From an uncultured Bacilli bacterium (GTDB lineage Bacteria > Bacillota_I > Bacilli_A > RFN20 > CAG-826), in NCBI GenBank assembly GCA_944369075.1, contig CALVXK010000007.1, forward strand, positions 1-64,000: a DNA stretch of 64,000 bases, given 5' to 3'. Positions 1-7,607 of the stretch are shown piece by piece; position 1 is the stretch's first letter, and every line of letters begins with the position of its first letter. The position numbers and the translations under genes were made by a program. The notes under the pieces were generated by a model, which saw nothing but the letters and a program-made list of their open reading frames with translations, did no database searches and had not been told where the DNA came from.

Positions 1-2
1 CG

Positions 3-396
3 GGCTTTTACGAATTTCACAGAAAAATCTATCCTAATGTTTTGATTTATGCTCATCTGTAAATTATTTACGTTTACTATTAAAAAATTTATAGCAGGGG
101 AATCTTTGCCCAAACTAAAAGGTGTTCAAGATAAAACAATACTTAGATATGCTAAATCACGGGCCAAAATATACAAGGAATTTGATAAAAATATAATCAA
201 CCCTAAAATAATTTATCGTACATATACATTGGCAGAAAAAATAAAAGCCTTATTTGATAAAAAAAACGAAATACTTACTAAAAAAAAGAGATCATGGAGT
301 TGTGTCTCAAGATATAAATAAGGTCACTGTGGAACGTTCATTAAAAAAGTTAATGCAGGTCCTTCTACAGGATATGTACGTAATTAAATAATATGT
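3..396 (+). pseudogene. decayed gene fragment, family not recognised
   Basis: Coding-like sequence is scattered over three frames. Frame 3 from the window edge reads GFYEFHRKIYPNV and stops near 59. The frame from 49 gives 90 codons containing a lysine-rich helical stretch (YAKSRAKIYKEFDKN). A third frame from about 296 reads VVSQDINKVTVERSLKK, and after another shift VNAGPSTGYVRN before a stop near 386. The last part resembles a winged-helix end (SQDINKVTVERSLKKLxNAG), of the type found at the C-terminus of some Fic-like and regulatory proteins. The successive frame changes indicate a dead gene that probably began left of the window. The family assignment is only a guess. Confidence 0.45.
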
Positions 397-428
397 CTTA
401 ATTTTAAATTAAATAGATAAACAAGTTC

Positions 429-1670
429 TTACTTAGTTTTAAGTTTTAAAATATCGCCTTTATAATATTTAATTTTGAAGTTAATTCCTTCATTACCAAA
501 TACCAAAAGTAAAAAGAAAGCAATAATAAAATAAGGAAGATAAATAAATGATGTTGCTTTTGCAATAAAACCAAATGCTGGAGCAATAATAAAGTTAGAA
601 ATATAAGCAAAAGACATTTGAATTCCCATTACATTTTGAGAATATGTTGAAGTAAATCTATTTGGTGTATCTTTAATAATTGCTGGATAAATTGGAGCAC
701 AACCTAAACCAATTAAAACAATACTTATTGGTAATAAAATAATTGATAAATTCACATTAATCGAAAGTAAAACTATACCAATTGCAATAATAACTTCTCC
801 AATTCGAATCATATTCTTTTCTTTAATTTTTAAAGATAATAAACCTGAAATAAATCTTCCAATTGTAATTCCTAAGTAAAAGAAAGATCCCCATTTAGCA
901 GCTTGAGCCTCACTTACTAATGCACTTCCATCAGTGTTTGTTAAACCAAAATGAACATAGGAAGAAAACCACATTCCAGTTAAAGATTCAACTGAGGTAT
1001 AAGCTAAAAATCCGAATAAAGCAAAAAATATTCCTCTAATTCTAAAAGTATCTAATATTGAAATATTAGCTTTTTCTTCTTTTTTAACTTCTTGTACTTC
1101 TCTTTTTGCAAATATAATTTCGCACTTTTTATATAAAGGAATAGCTAAAATTGAAACTAATAAAATAGAAAATTGTATAGCCGCAAGAACTAAACCACCT
1201 TTTCTCCGACCATTTATATCATTAGTTAAAAAATAGGAGATAATTAGTGGTGATGTAGTTGCTCCTACTCCCCAAAATGAATGGAGCCAGTTCATATGTA
1301 GGGCTTTATAATGTAGGGCTACATAGTTATTTAAAGTTGCATCTATTGCTCCTCCTCCAAGTCCTAAAGGTATGCAAGCAATAAAAAGTAAATAAAAATT
1401 AGGCATTAAAGTAAATAAAACTAATCCTAAAACTGTTAAACCTATAGAAAGGACTATCGTACCACTTGTTTTTAGCTTCCTTATTATATATATAGAAAAG
1501 AAAGATGAAATAATGGTACAAAGTGATATTGCCGATGTTATAAAGCCTTGAAAAGATTCATCAATATTTAACGAAGCTGAAATTGCTGGCCAAGCAGTTC
1601 CAATTAATGAATCTGGTAAACCTAAAGAAATAAATACTAGATAAATTACAATTAATAATACAGTAGTCAT
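429..1670 (-). CDS. MFS transporter, fucose-permease-like
   Basis: This 413-residue protein has about twelve hydrophobic segments and belongs by pattern to the major facilitator superfamily. The N-terminus carries the motif LGLPDSLIGTAWPAI, followed by a glycine-rich second helix region and a loop IRKLKTSG in the usual place of the cytoplasmic loop 2-3 signature. A charged central loop (residues about 185-205, KREVQEVKKEEK) separates the two six-helix halves. Proteins with this N-terminus are usually annotated as sugar or fucose-permease-like MFS; the substrate cannot be read from sequence. The ATG at 1670 is the first codon of the protein and no strong Shine-Dalgarno is visible before it. 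It is transcribed away from the pst locus and ends in TAA. Confidence 0.8.
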   Translation of the reverse strand: MTTVLLIVIYLVFISLGLPDSLIGTAWPAISASLNIDESFQGFITSAISLCTIISSFFSIYIIRKLKTSGTIVLSIGLTVLGLVLFTLMPNFYLLFIACIPLGLGGGAIDATLNNYVALHYKALHMNWLHSFWGVGATTSPLIISYFLTNDINGRRKGGLVLAAIQFSILLVSILAIPLYKKCEIIFAKREVQEVKKEEKANISILDTFRIRGIFFALFGFLAYTSVESLTGMWFSSYVHFGLTNTDGSALVSEAQAAKWGSFFYLGITIGRFISGLLSLKIKEKNMIRIGEVIIAIGIVLLSINVNLSIILLPISIVLIGLGCAPIYPAIIKDTPNRFTSTYSQNVMGIQMSFAYISNFIIAPAFGFIAKATSFIYLPYFIIAFFLLLVFGNEGINFKIKYYKGDILKLKTK

Positions 1671-1984
1671 AAGAAATCAAACTTATATCTTACTTAATAT
1701 AAATACTCTCCAATCCAAACAAGAAAATATTATATAAGGTTAATATTTAGATTAAAATAAGAATTTAAAAAGATAGTAAATTTAGACTAAACGTAACTAT
1801 GTAAATATAATTTTAATAAAATTATTAAATAAATTTAAAGAAAAATTTAACGATATTTATCGAATAAAAATTCAATTCTTAACAATTTCTTAACATTCAT
1901 TTACTTTTCTATGATATATCTTTAACTTCGAGATTTCTATCATATAGCCGTAAATTTTATTACGAGGTTACAAAAAAGAAATTT
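1671..1984. other. intergenic region with divergent promoters (MFS / pst)
   Basis: No coding sequence of useful length is present. The stretch is very AT-rich and contains the upstream regions of the leftward MFS gene and the rightward pst operon. The pst side holds TTAACA repeats and a TATGAT -10-like hexamer, listed separately. A weak GAGG lies at 1964-1967, about 17 bases before the pstS ATG, which is longer than optimal spacing. Confidence 0.7.
1879..1915 (+). promoter_or_regulatory. PhoP-box-like direct repeats and -10 upstream of pstS
   Basis: Two perfect TTAACA hexamers lie at 1879-1884 and 1890-1895, exactly 11 bp apart, with a degenerate third (TTACTT) at 1901-1906, again 11 bp on. 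TATGAT at 1910-1915 fits a -10 hexamer. In Bacillus PhoP binds TT(A/T/C)ACA repeats with an 11-bp period overlapping the -35 region, and the spacing here matches that design. The operon itself encodes an OmpR-type regulator, so autoregulation under phosphate starvation is the natural inference. Confidence 0.7.
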
Positions 1985-2953
1985 ATGAAAAAGAATTTAT
2001 TAGTTGTTGCTCTTATTGGAGCAGGTATGATGTTAGCTTCTTGTGGCGGAACTACTTCAAATGGTGGATTTGATACATCAAAGAATATTTCCCTTTATTC
2101 TAGAGAAGCAGGCAGTGGTACAAGAGAATGCTTCTTTGAAGGAATAGGCTATAGTGATGTCGCAAAAGAAGATTTATGGAATGAAGGTGTTAACCCAGCA
2201 AAACCTACATCAAATGCTGATATGATGTCCAAAATTGCTGCTGATGAATACGGCATCGGTTACTGTTCATTAGACGGCTTAGAAGGAAATACAGATGTTA
2301 AAGCATTAACATTCAAAGGTGTTGAAGCTTCAACAGAAACAGTTGTTGATGGTTCTTATGAATTAAATAGAAACTTCAACTATGTTATTAGAGATTATAG
2401 TGCAGATACAAGTGCAGACGCTCAAAATAAGAGTGATGTTGCGCATGCATTCTTAGAATTCATGGAAACAAGTGAAGGTAAAAATGCTATTCAATCTGCA
2501 GGTGGAATTTTAACAAATACTACTGCTACTACAACATTAGATGATTTAATTGCTAAATATCCTGTTTTAAGTGGTACAGATAAAGTTGAAATTAGAACAT
2601 GCGGTTCTACTTCAGTTGAAAAAGTTGTTACAGCTTTAATCGATAAATTCCTTGGAGCTATTCCAAATAAAAATATTAATATTCCAATGAACCAAACAGG
2701 TTCTGGTGATGCTATTCCAGGTGTTACCGAAGGTAAAAATGGTGTTGTTTCTGATTTAGGATTCCTTTCTAGAGAAATCAAAGATGATGAACTTGCACAA
2801 TTAAACGATAACAATACACATGGCATTATGTGTAAAGATGCTGTTGTTGCTATCGTTAATGCAGCTAACACAGCAATTAGCGATGCAACTCCAGAAACAT
2901 TAACTTCTATTTATAAAGGTGAAATTAAAACTTGGGCTGAATTAGTTAAATAA
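1985..2953 (+). CDS. pstS: phosphate ABC transporter substrate-binding lipoprotein, circularly permuted
   Basis: The protein should capture inorganic phosphate outside the membrane for PstCAB. Residues 1-20 form a lipoprotein signal (LASC, Cys20). The domain order is unusual. SREAGSGTR, normally at the middle of PstS, is at residues 39-47, followed by the usual second-half landmarks (IGYCSLDGLE, VKALTFKGVE, a DGSYELNRNF stretch, FLEFMETSEGKNAI). The normal first-half landmarks come afterwards: GSTSVEKVV at about 207, TGSGD at 238, FLSREIKDDE, VVAIVNAAN and finally IYKGEIKTWAELV at the very C-terminus. All segments of one binding protein are present once, so this reads as an intact circular permutation and not as a truncation. 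Length (322 aa) is normal. The gene heads the pst-pho cluster. Phosphate specificity is supported by the neighbours. Confidence 0.88.
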   Translation: MKKNLLVVALIGAGMMLASCGGTTSNGGFDTSKNISLYSREAGSGTRECFFEGIGYSDVAKEDLWNEGVNPAKPTSNADMMSKIAADEYGIGYCSLDGLEGNTDVKALTFKGVEASTETVVDGSYELNRNFNYVIRDYSADTSADAQNKSDVAHAFLEFMETSEGKNAIQSAGGILTNTTATTTLDDLIAKYPVLSGTDKVEIRTCGSTSVEKVVTALIDKFLGAIPNKNINIPMNQTGSGDAIPGVTEGKNGVVSDLGFLSREIKDDELAQLNDNNTHGIMCKDAVVAIVNAANTAISDATPETLTSIYKGEIKTWAELVK

Positions 2954-2987
2954 TTTATTAAGTTTATTAAAGTCTCCTAAATAAAAT

Positions 2988-3019
2988 TTTGACCCAGATG
3001 TATTATCATTTGGGTCAAA
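2988..3019. other. stem-loop between pstS and pstC
   Basis: TTTGACCCAGATG (2988-3000) and CATTTGGGTCAAA (3007-3019) can pair through 13 positions with one mismatch around a six-base loop. The U-run expected of a strong rho-independent terminator is missing on the + strand (an A-run follows). A transcript-stabilising or partly terminating hairpin that raises PstS relative to PstCAB is plausible; this is inferred. Confidence 0.6.
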
Positions 3020-3035
3020 AAAATTTCTTAAAATG

Positions 3036-3052
3036 TTAAGAAAAAGTTAATA
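3036..3052 (+). promoter_or_regulatory. possible second PhoP-box upstream of pstC
   Basis: TTAAGA (3036-3041) and TTAATA (3047-3052) are 11 bp apart, the same period as the pair before pstS, and lie 42-58 bases upstream of the pstC ATG. They are weaker matches to TTAACA, and in such AT-rich sequence a chance match is possible. If real, pstC onwards would have its own phosphate-responsive promoter. Confidence 0.35.
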
Positions 3053-3093
3053 ATGTAAATTAATTAATATTAAATGTAAATAATATTCTTGTT

Positions 3094-4110
3094 ATGGAAA
3101 ATCAATTATCTAGAAATAAGTTAGATAATAAAAATAAAAGAAAAATTGTTGGTGATAAGATACTTCATGCTATCTTATTCTTTTTGCTTCTTTTAGCTTC
3201 TTCAATTATTATTATCTCAGTTATTTTTATTATCATTAAAGGTGTACAACCATTTATCTATAACTATGGAACTGATGGAGAAATAGAAAAGCAAGATATT
3301 ATAGCTTTCTTTACTTCTTCTAGATGGACATATAATGGAATGGGTGGTGTACCTTTTTTAGTTTTAACTACTTTATATGTAGTTTTATTATCTTTAATTA
3401 TTAGTGTTCCTACTTCTATTTTTGCTGCTTTATTTATCGCTAAAATTGCTCCAAAAGGTTTATCTTTAGTAATTAGAAGTGCAGTTGATCTTCTTGCTTC
3501 TATTCCTTCAGTTATCTTTGGTCTTTTTGGTATGGGTATAATTTGCCCTATGGTTAGAGAAATTGCTGAAGCTTTTGGAACACAAACTTTTGGTGGATCT
3601 TCCATTTTAAGTGCTGCAATTGTTATTGCAATTATGTCTATTCCAACAATTACTACTTTATCAATAAGTGCTATTAATGCTGTTCCTCAATCACAAATTA
3701 ATGGTTCTTTAGCTCTTGGAGCTTCTAAAGCTCAAACTAACTTAAAAGTTATCTTAAAAGGTGCAAAATCTGGTATATTTGCTGGAATTATTTTAGGTAT
3801 TGGTAGAGCTTTAGGTGAAGCTACTGCTATTCAAATGGTCATCGGTAATACTAGTGAGGGTTCAGGATTTTATAATATCTTTATGCCAGGCTCAACTATT
3901 GCTTCAAGTATGTTAAGTGGTATTGGTGAAGCAAGTGGCTTAGGATATGATGTTAGATTCTCTTTAGGTATTGTTTTAATGTTAATCATTATTGTTACAA
4001 ACTTAATTTTAAATGCAATTAAAAATTACAATAAAGATAAACAAAGAAATGGCTTAATTAAAAGAATTTTAAATCATTTTAGGAAGGTAAAAGACTATGT
4101 CCAAAAATAA
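3094..4110 (+). CDS. pstC: phosphate ABC transporter permease PstC
   Basis: A 338-residue inner permease subunit with about six membrane segments. It pairs with PstA to form the phosphate channel energised by PstB. The first segment is at about residues 22-48, and a short extracytoplasmic loop precedes the transport core. The cytoplasmic EAA-type loop is visible as [13 protein letters not shown], and IPSVIFGLFGMG is typical of PstC. The ATG at 3094 is taken because the following lysine-rich stretch and first membrane helix fit; no clear Shine-Dalgarno is seen. The end overlaps the pstA start by 14 bases, indicating translational coupling. Confidence 0.93.
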   Translation: MENQLSRNKLDNKNKRKIVGDKILHAILFFLLLLASSIIIISVIFIIIKGVQPFIYNYGTDGEIEKQDIIAFFTSSRWTYNGMGGVPFLVLTTLYVVLLSLIISVPTSIFAALFIAKIAPKGLSLVIRSAVDLLASIPSVIFGLFGMGIICPMVREIAEAFGTQTFGGSSILSAAIVIAIMSIPTITTLSISAINAVPQSQINGSLALGASKAQTNLKVILKGAKSGIFAGIILGIGRALGEATAIQMVIGNTSEGSGFYNIFMPGSTIASSMLSGIGEASGLGYDVRFSLGIVLMLIIIVTNLILNAIKNYNKDKQRNGLIKRILNHFRKVKDYVQK

Positions 4111-5416
4111 AAATAATAATAAAAAGTCTATTTCTTTAAGTGATATAGTTTCAAGAAACATTAAAAATAGAAGATTTAAAGACTATTTTACTAATGGTAT
4201 TACTTCTATATTCTCATTTTTATGCGTTTTAATATTAGCTCTTGTTATTGGATATGTCTTAGTTGAAGGTTCTCCTTATTTAACAACTAATTTTATTACT
4301 ACTAATTATGCTCAATCTTCCGTTACTTTAAAAACCGAAAACGACTTTGTTTTAGGTGAAAATAGAGATTATTCTGATTTAATGCGTTATGAAGATACAG
4401 TTTATAGCGATAAATGGGGTATTGGAATTAAATCTAAGAAAGATAATGATCAAAATGATATTTATTATATTTCCGAAATAAGTGTTAATTCTCCATTTAA
4501 TAATGAAATGATTAGAGCTGATGATAGAACTATTTTCCAAGTTACACCAGATTTCTATATCAATTATCTTACTGTTAGAACAGAAGAAGGAACTTATGTA
4601 ACAGTATTTGGCAACGATGATGGTGGAGCTGAAGCTATTATTTCTACTTTAGATCAAGGTATTGCTATTCAAGATAGTGACTTTAAAACTCTTGGCGGCG
4701 GTATTAGATCTTCATTAATTACTACAGTTATTTTAATCTTATTTACAATTGTATTCTCCTTGCCTTTAGGGGTTGGTGGTGCAATTTATCTAGCATATTA
4801 TGCTAAAAACAATCGATTAACTAGAATATTAAGATCTTTAGTTGACATGTCTAGTGGTATCCCTTCCATTATTTTTGGTCTTGTTGGTGCAGCAATATTT
4901 ATTCCAATAATGTCATCAATGACTGGCGCAGTTGGAGGAAACGTAATTACTGGTTCATTAACTTTAACATTAATTTTACTTCCTACAATTGTTAAAACAG
5001 TTGAAGAATCGATAAAAGCAATCAATCCTTCGTTAATTCAAGGTTCTTTAGCTTTAGGTGCTTCTAACTTCCAAACAATTTTCAAGATTATTATTCCAAA
5101 TTCTTTAGACGGTATTTTAAATGCTGCTATCTTATCAATAGGTAGAGCAATCGGAGAAAGTGCAGCCTTAGTTTTTGCAATGGGTACTTTAATTACAGCT
5201 ACCCCATCATTAACTTCTTCTAACACTTCTTTAGCTGTTCATATTTGGTATATCTTAAGTGGTGAACATCCAGCTTATGGACAAGCTTGTGCTATTTCAA
5301 TCATGATTTTATGTGTTGTTTTAGTATTATCGATTATCTCTAAAGTCATTCCAATTTTACTAAATAGAAGAAAGAAAAAAGGAGCTAAGCAAAATGTTAA
5401 ACCTATTCAAAAATAA
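4097..5416 (+). CDS. pstA: phosphate ABC transporter permease PstA with extracellular insert
   Basis: Second permease subunit of the phosphate importer, 439 residues, clearly longer than the usual ~290-300. The first membrane segment (about 36-58) is followed by a hydrophilic stretch to about residue 198 with charged and aromatic residues, predicted to lie outside the cell. The canonical PstA core then starts ([26 protein letters not shown]-type loop [13 protein letters not shown]). The start is set by GGAAGG about ten bases upstream, inside the end of pstC. It overlaps pstB by 23 bases at its end. The extra domain could contact PstS; no domain family is recognised in it. Confidence 0.92.
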   Translation: MSKNKNNNKKSISLSDIVSRNIKNRRFKDYFTNGITSIFSFLCVLILALVIGYVLVEGSPYLTTNFITTNYAQSSVTLKTENDFVLGENRDYSDLMRYEDTVYSDKWGIGIKSKKDNDQNDIYYISEISVNSPFNNEMIRADDRTIFQVTPDFYINYLTVRTEEGTYVTVFGNDDGGAEAIISTLDQGIAIQDSDFKTLGGGIRSSLITTVILILFTIVFSLPLGVGGAIYLAYYAKNNRLTRILRSLVDMSSGIPSIIFGLVGAAIFIPIMSSMTGAVGGNVITGSLTLTLILLPTIVKTVEESIKAINPSLIQGSLALGASNFQTIFKIIIPNSLDGILNAAILSIGRAIGESAALVFAMGTLITATPSLTSSNTSLAVHIWYILSGEHPAYGQACAISIMILCVVLVLSIISKVIPILLNRRKKKGAKQNVKPIQK

Positions 5417-6251
5417 GAAAAAAGATGTTAACTCTGATGTTAATAATGAGATGTTAAGTAATGATGAATTACCTTATTCTAATGAATATCCTAATGAACA
5501 AGTAATGTTTGAAGTCAAAAATTTTAATTTCTATTACGATAAAAAATCCAAACTTGCTTTAAAAGATATTAATCTTGAAATCTTTAAAAATAAAGTTACA
5601 GCATTTATTGGTCCTTCTGGATGTGGTAAATCAACACTTTTAAGATGTTTTGACCGTATGAATGAACTTATTCAAGATTCTTCTTATGATGGACAAATTC
5701 TTTATAAAAATAAAGAAATTCATTCTTTCAATACTATTGAACTTAGATCAAAGGTTGGTATGGTTTTCCAACAACCTAACCCATTCCCTATGTCAATTTA
5801 TAATAACGTCTCTTATGGTCCAAAATGCCAAGGCCTTAAAGATAAAAAAGAATTAGATAAAATTGTCTTAAATTCTTTAAAAGACGTTGGTTTATATGAT
5901 GAAGTTAGCGATAGATTAAATATTTCTGGATCATCTTTAAGTGGCGGTCAACAACAAAGACTTTGTATTGCTAGATGTATTGCAATGTCTCCAGATGTTA
6001 TTTTAATGGATGAGCCTACAAGTGCTCTTGATCCTATTGCAACTCAAAAAATTGAAGAATTAATTAAGAAACTTAAAGAAAAATATACTATAATTATTGT
6101 TACTCACAATATGCAACAAGCTGCAAGAATTTCAGATTATACTGCTTTCTTTATGCTTGGCGAACTTGTAGAATTTAATAAGACAGAAGAATTCTTTGCT
6201 CGTCCTAAAAACAAAAAGAGTGAGGATTATATTACAGGTAAATTTAGTTAA
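5394..6251 (+). CDS. pstB: phosphate ABC transporter ATP-binding protein PstB
   Basis: A 285-residue ATPase that drives phosphate import. Walker A is GPSGCGKST, the Q-loop is [12 protein letters not shown], the signature is [12 protein letters not shown], Walker B is [13 protein letters not shown] and the switch histidine is in IVTHNM. The QQPNPFP stretch and [10 protein letters not shown] near the end are typical of PstB and distinguish it from other importers. About 38 residues precede the ATPase domain, slightly more than usual. AAGGAG before the ATG supports the start. The start codon lies inside pstA, so translation is probably coupled. Confidence 0.95.
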   Translation: MLNLFKNKKKDVNSDVNNEMLSNDELPYSNEYPNEQVMFEVKNFNFYYDKKSKLALKDINLEIFKNKVTAFIGPSGCGKSTLLRCFDRMNELIQDSSYDGQILYKNKEIHSFNTIELRSKVGMVFQQPNPFPMSIYNNVSYGPKCQGLKDKKELDKIVLNSLKDVGLYDEVSDRLNISGSSLSGGQQQRLCIARCIAMSPDVILMDEPTSALDPIATQKIEELIKKLKEKYTIIIVTHNMQQAARISDYTAFFMLGELVEFNKTEEFFARPKNKKSEDYITGKFS

Positions 6252-6284
6252 TACTTTATATAATATTGAAAGGAAAATATTTAT

Positions 6285-6917
6285 ATGGATATTGCAAAAA
6301 CTGAACTTGAATTAGTAGAAATGGCTAAATTCGTTAAAGAATCTCTTCATTTTGCTTTTTCTTACTATTTTGATAAAAATCTAAATAAAGAAAATATCAT
6401 TGATGATGCTAAAGTTAATGCTTACGAAAGACAAATCGAAGAAGAATGTCTTCTTTCAATCTTAAAAGAAAGACCTTTTGCTACAGATTTAAGAAAATTA
6501 ACTGGATATTTTAAAGTTGTAGAAGATTTAGAAAGACTAGGAGATCATGCTGAAGATATTGCATGGTGTACTTCTTCTTTAGCTAAGTTTAAAGAAAATA
6601 TTCGTATTCCTAAACTCGATTTTATGATTAACGAATGTTTAAAGATGGTTGATGATTCTATCGATGCTTTAATTAAAGGTGATGTTGCTTTAGCAAATAG
6701 AGTTATTGCAAATGATGACTTAATTGATACTACGTATTTAGACATTTTAAATCTTCTTCCAGAACTTAAAAAAGATAAAAATCTCGATGATGAATTTGTT
6801 ATTTTCTATACTCTTTTAAATAAATACGTTGAAAGAATTGCTGATCACGCTTCTAATGTTGCTGAATGGGCGATATACATTAAATCAGGATTTTATAAAG
6901 ATAGAAACATCATTTAA
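6285..6917 (+). CDS. phoU: phosphate signalling protein PhoU
   Basis: A 210-residue all-helical protein of the PhoU family, which links the Pst transporter to the histidine kinase and represses the Pho response when phosphate is plentiful. The metal-binding helix motifs are visible as EDLERLGDHAEDIA and, in the second repeat, YVERIADHASNVAEWA. These match the two ExxRxxDxxxNxxE-type motifs of the family. GAAAGGAAAA precedes the ATG. It lies 33 bases after pstB and 6 bases before the response regulator gene. Confidence 0.93.
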   Translation: MDIAKTELELVEMAKFVKESLHFAFSYYFDKNLNKENIIDDAKVNAYERQIEEECLLSILKERPFATDLRKLTGYFKVVEDLERLGDHAEDIAWCTSSLAKFKENIRIPKLDFMINECLKMVDDSIDALIKGDVALANRVIANDDLIDTTYLDILNLLPELKKDKNLDDEFVIFYTLLNKYVERIADHASNVAEWAIYIKSGFYKDRNII

Positions 6918-6923
6918 TTAATT

Positions 6924-7607
6924 ATGGGCTACGTAATCTACTCTCTTGAAGATGATAAAGAAATCTCAAGGGTTATTAACATAATTTTAACTAAAAACGG
7001 CAACGAAGTTGTATCTTTTTATGATGCTACAAGCTTTTTTAAAGCATTTGATAACATTAAACCAAACATGGTACTTTTAGATTTAATGCTACCGGATATG
7101 AGTGGAGAAGATGTTTTAAAAAGAATTAGAAGTGATTCAGCTAATAAAAATATCGAAATTATAGTTGTTAGCGCTAAAAATTCTATTATATCTAAAGTAG
7201 ATATGTTAGATTTAGGAGCTGATGATTATATCGCAAAACCTTTTGAAGTCTTAGAGTTAATTTCAAGAGTTAACGCTAAAAAAAGAAGACATGAAGAAGA
7301 TGAAGTTTTAAAATATAAAGACTTAGAGATTTATCCAAAGAAATTCGAAGTAAAGAAAAATGATAAATTTATTTCTTTTACTACTAACGAATTTAAAATC
7401 TTGCTTTATTTAATTAAAAATAAAGATAGAGTTGTTTCTCGTGATGAACTTTTTAGAGCTTATTGGGGAACAACTAAAGAAGATAAACCTTATGAATCTA
7501 GAGTAATCGATGTTCATGTTAAAGCTATTAGAGATAAACTTTCAAGTAATAAAGATGAATATATCATCACACTTTATGGAGAAGGATATAGATTAAAAAA
7601 TGAATAA
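6924..7607 (+). CDS. phoP: OmpR-family response regulator, PhoP/PhoB-type
   Basis: A 227-residue two-domain regulator. The receiver domain has acidic EDD at 9-11, the phosphoacceptor Asp53 in LLDLMLPDMSG, and the conserved lysine in DYIAKPFE. The C-terminal domain is an OmpR-type winged helix: FTTNEFKILLYL, VVSRDELFRAYWG, and a recognition helix in ESRVIDVHVKAIRDKL. It overlaps the kinase gene by eight bases and sits in the pst operon, so control of phosphate genes through the TTAACA repeats upstream of pstS is the likely role. The name phoP follows Bacillus usage and rests on context. Confidence 0.88.
   Translation: MGYVIYSLEDDKEISRVINIILTKNGNEVVSFYDATSFFKAFDNIKPNMVLLDLMLPDMSGEDVLKRIRSDSANKNIEIIVVSAKNSIISKVDMLDLGADDYIAKPFEVLELISRVNAKKRRHEEDEVLKYKDLEIYPKKFEVKKNDKFISFTTNEFKILLYLIKNKDRVVSRDELFRAYWGTTKEDKPYESRVIDVHVKAIRDKLSSNKDEYIITLYGEGYRLKNE

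Noticed and set aside
2491-2871. 126-codon open frame opposite pstS
   Set aside because: It lies entirely inside pstS on the other strand, has no ribosome site and no recognisable motif. It is a shadow of the pstS codons.
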